A stretch of DNA of 64,000 nucleotides from contig OZ023213.1 in assembly GCA_963995525.1 (NCBI GenBank), positions 51,026,987 through 51,090,986 of the forward strand. The letters run 5' to 3'. A program made the position numbers and the translations under genes. Below, piece by piece: positions 61,479 through 64,000 of this stretch. The number at the start of each line of letters is the position of its first letter. The first letter of the stretch is position 1. The notes under the pieces are model-generated. The model was given only the letters and a program-made list of their open reading frames with translations, did no database searches and had not been told where the DNA came from. The stretch comes from Escarpia spicata. Lineage: Eukaryota; Annelida; Polychaeta; Sabellida; Siboglinidae.

Positions 61479-62129
61479 AAGCCGCCGACGACTGCGACTC
61501 CTAAGAAGAACTCTAACCTGATGTATTTCAACAGCTACCGGCGCTACCTCGGCTGGTGGTACCCACGCTACAACTACAACCGCTACCCTTACATCCAGTA
61601 CCCAGTTCAACGGCCGCAGTTTCCACCTATAACCAACCGGCCGCTGTATCCACCCTTCAACCGGCCCCTCAACCGGCCCTTCAATCGGCCCCTCTACCCC
61701 CCGGTATTCCAGACGCTGTCTCCACCGGTTCTCCCTCCGCAGCCCCCGATATCCCCGACGTCGTTTCCACCGATCAACCGGCCGCAGTTTCCAACTGCGA
61801 CGCAGTTTCCAGGGATAAACCAGCCGCCGTTCCAGACACCGTTGCCGTACCCAGGCTATCCGGGGAACAGACCGTTTGTTCCATGGACGATGTACCCGCC
61901 CGTCAACCCTGCATACCCGACGGTACGACCGAGATTTAACACTCCCGGATATAGGCCGACATCCATGCCGCTCTTCCCCGGTTACCCCGGGCAGTTTCCA
62001 AGGCCAACGATCGTCCCGAATTTTGGATATCCTGGTCTAAACAACCCCTTCCCCTACGGCCCGTCGCCTTACAAGAAAGGCAAAAAGGCGCTGAAGAGGT
62101 TAGTTAAGAAAGTGGCTGAAGGCGGGTAG
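61479..62129 (+). CDS. Gene C main exon: Pro/Tyr-rich body and cationic C-terminus
   Basis: Begins in phase 0 after TTGTTACAG and ends at TAG (62127-62129), 216 residues. The N-terminal part is Tyr/Arg-rich (RRYLGWWYPRYNYNRYPYIQ). The centre repeats NRPLYPPFNRPLNRPFNRP-like motifs, and the C-terminal half has PGYPG-type turns. The end is KKGKKALKRLVKKVAEGG (residues 229-246): 8 basic residues of 18 and hydrophobic residues spaced for an amphipathic helix. KK and KR pairs could be processing sites. GC content and codon use differ from surrounding DNA, supporting real coding. Confidence 0.85.
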   Translation, partial: KPPTTATPKKNSNLMYFNSYRRYLGWWYPRYNYNRYPYIQYPVQRPQFPPITNRPLYPPFNRPLNRPFNRPLYPPVFQTLSPPVLPPQPPISPTSFPPINRPQFPTATQFPGINQPPFQTPLPYPGYPGNRPFVPWTMYPPVNPAYPTVRPRFNTPGYRPTSMPLFPGYPGQFPRPTIVPNFGYPGLNNPFPYGPSPYKKGKKALKRLVKKVAEGG

Positions 62130-62162
62130 CCATCGGACATTGATTGAAGGATCGGCCAGTAG

Positions 62163-62164
<2 letters not shown>

Positions 62165-62207
<43 letters not shown>
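62165..62207. repeat. (AT)n microsatellite in the gene C 3'UTR
   Basis: About 21 perfect AT copies, 36 nt after the stop codon. Confidence 0.95.
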
Positions 62208-62211
<4 letters not shown>

Positions 62212-63127
62212 ACATAGTTAATAGCGACATGTGTGTCATGTTTCGCAGAACCGAACCATGACATGTAGAGACGACGAAGCCAGTGCATTCAACAAGTAAT
62301 TCGAGGTGAATCTCGCCGGAACTATCGGAAAACCTTCAATTGTTTTTCACTCCAATGACTAATAGTTCTCTACACCACGCCATTTCCATGTTTGACTTCT
62401 AATGAAATTACTGTAACCAACATATACATAATACTGTTTGAATGTTGATGGATCCTTCTGCGAGCGCGCATATTCCGGAACATACTAAATCTGTCGATTG
62501 GTTTGCAACAGCGATAGCACGGTAATGCGCTAGAACAACTCATTAATATGTGTATATATATGTATAATGTGTACTTTTGTGATAGCTATTCGTTACTGTA
62601 ACTTATGTGCCAACATCTGCTCGTGTAAAAGCAAGACAGTCCGTGCGGAAAACTGTGAAACATTAATCGATTTCTACGTATTCTCAGTGAAAGGGTTCGG
62701 GAGAAAACGTGAAATCACTTGAGACCACGAAACCATCACGTCCCTTTAACGGCGTTGTGTTCAATGAATATTTCGATTTTAATATAACAAGTTGCAAGTA
62801 ATAAGTGGAACTAAATATTTATGGAAAATGGAAAAGCTTGATCGAGAGGAAAAGCAACATTTCCCGCGCGAAAGCTGAAATGTTGACATGTATGGTATTT
62901 AGGTTCTAGTGCTAGTATTTGACAGAGAGGTGCGTTGTCGTGTTGTTGTATGTACGCTCTACGGCATGCATTTATGCATTATTGTTGCATAAGCATATAC
63001 ATTATTTCACATTCCTTGTGTTTTTAAGCGACATTGTCTGTTATATCAGGAGAGGTTTTGTTACGGACAGTTCTTACAAACCAAGCGATGTAACTTTCTG
63101 ATTATGATGTGTATAACGGATAATGCA
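62208..63127 (+). other. Probable 3'UTR of gene C
   Basis: No further coding signal up to an AATAAA at 63128. The frame at 62919-63101 has no recognised feature. Confidence 0.45.
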
Positions 63128-63133
63128 AATAAA
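63128..63133 (+). terminator. AATAAA polyadenylation signal candidate of gene C
   Basis: AATAAA in CAAATAAAACTC, 1.0 kb after the stop codon. Confidence 0.5.
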
Positions 63134-63208
63134 ACTCTCAACACCATTCAGTGAAGATATTTGACACTTTCAACTGTTACATTGTACGAACCATTGCAAA
63201 GTTAAAAT

Positions 63209-63221
63209 AAACACACACGCA

Positions 63222-63253
<32 letters not shown>

Positions 63254-63280
63254 CACACACATACACACACACATACACTC
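63209..63280. repeat. (ACGC)n/(CA)n microsatellite
   Basis: ACGC copies grading into CA copies, directly upstream of a SINE head. Confidence 0.95.
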
Positions 63281-63281
63281 G

Positions 63282-63615
63282 CGGTCGTCGAGCGGTTGGT
63301 GTGCCAAACAGTTGATCGGAGGAACCGGGGTTCGAATCCTGGTGCCGATCGATCGGTGGTTCGGTACCGGTATCGGCCACCGTGTCGAAACCTGGGTAAT
63401 TTCGTTCACCCTACATTGTCAGTGTCTTTCGGAAAGTCATTATAAGCCGTTGGTCCCTTCAATCAGGGGAGGTAAAAAACACACGCAAGGAAATGGAGAA
63501 AACTGTTCGTGGTCTCACTGTGCTGGGTTCTCACTCTCTAAACTCCAAATGATAATGCCAGAGTAATCAACCCAATGATTGTGGGCTTATATTGGAGGAG
63601 GAAGAAGAAGAAATA
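63282..63615 (+). mobile_element. SINE family 2 copy (tRNA-like head)
   Basis: The tRNA-like head has GTCGTCGAGCGGTTGGTGTG (A-box region) and a perfect B-box GGTTCGAATCC. The body includes TTCACCCTACATTGTCAGTG and TAAGCCGTTGGTCCC. It ends near a GGAGGAAGAAGAAGAAA tail. The fragment at 31930 is a relative. A true tRNA gene is unlikely because the acceptor-stem halves do not pair. Confidence 0.7.
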
Positions 63616-64000
63616 GCCAGTATCATCAATTTGAATTAACATGCCTTTCACTCGTTAGGTGGCATGACTTTAGCAATTTATTTATCCCGCGATACGTGGT
63701 GCCGACTAACCCCCACGTAATGTAAAAGGTAAGCCGTAACGTATTTTGGAACTTTCCGAATATATGCGACTACCTCTTTTTGGAAAATAGGGGTTTGCTG
63801 GAACATAGGATTTATGATGAAACGTACATTTTACACTGTACAATTATATCGACTCCCTGTTCCTACCGTAATAATAATAATACTGATAATGTATTTGTAT
63901 AGAGTGAGCCCGTAGACAGAGCCATAGGTTTAGAGAGTTAGACAAAGACTATCGCGATAAATAAACCTTGAATAAAGTGTCAACTCACCATCTCTGTGGT
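63616..64000. other. Window end, nothing recognised
   Basis: AT-rich unique DNA with a small ATA/ATAATA tract near 63870; no gene signal. Confidence 0.4.

Larger units (their letters stand above)
56672..62129 (+). other. Gene C: secreted Pro/Tyr-rich protein with a cationic tail
   Basis: Three coding exons (58, 32 and 651 nt) give a 246-residue precursor: signal peptide (1 to about 20), a short DDFGAHAGPIV segment, a Pro/Tyr/Asn/Arg-rich body, and a highly basic C-terminus. No cysteine occurs after the signal peptide, so the body is probably extended or disordered. Candidate roles are shell or extracellular matrix protein, or precursor of an antimicrobial or other bioactive peptide. I recognise no named family. 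Confidence 0.7.

Overview
The window is animal nuclear DNA. It has spliced genes with GT-AG introns, long CA/TG microsatellites, many minisatellites, tRNA-derived SINEs and non-LTR retrotransposon tails. Repeat style and gene content suggest a marine invertebrate, most likely a mollusc, but no sequence here fixes the species. All three genes I can support lie on the + strand. Most of the window is intron, intergenic DNA and repeats. Region 1 (about 1.5-26 kb): IgSF gene A. Supported coding exons are 7208-7465, 14082-14162, 18369-18749, 19302-19498, 20989-21115 and 22781-22881, with a tentative signal-peptide exon near 1506-1596. The reading frame stays open across every junction. The product is a V-type Ig domain (split between strands E and F by an intron), a second Ig domain, a third Ig domain with unusual cysteine placement, and a hydrophobic C-terminus ending right at the stop, as in GPI-anchor signals. 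Its introns carry an 81-copy 70-bp satellite and a 45-bp minisatellite. Region 2 (about 27.8-41.9 kb): a decayed DNA-transposon-like unit with inverted ends (27.8-29.6 kb), then IgSF gene B. Its exons are 30808-31077, 32665-32748, 33490-33619, 33978-34083, 34533-34677, 35744-35940, 36702-36828 and 39230-39321. Gene B is an old tandem paralogue of gene A with the same domains and phases. The second Ig domain is one 381-nt exon in A and three exons summing to exactly 381 nt in B. The last intron of B starts with about 40 copies of a 50-bp repeat derived from the exon/intron junction, so the intron is filled with consensus-like 5' splice sites. Region 3 (39.3-54 kb): no supported gene. It holds SINEs, a LINE 3' fragment, 35-bp and 74-bp minisatellites, a TG-rich tract and a pair of perfect hairpins. 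Region 4 (54-63.2 kb): gene C, with a plausible promoter (CCAAT, TATA), a 5'UTR exon, a signal-peptide exon (56672-56729), a 32-nt exon (61075-61106) and a large last exon (61479-62129). It encodes a secreted 246-residue Pro/Tyr/Asn/Arg-rich protein ending in a strongly cationic amphipathic tail. Its last intron is 372 nt (3 x 124) with no in-frame stop, so retention would give a longer in-frame isoform. A and B are probably cell-surface recognition or adhesion molecules; their partners cannot be read from sequence. C may be an extracellular-matrix or host-defence protein. Nothing in the window ties C functionally to A and B.
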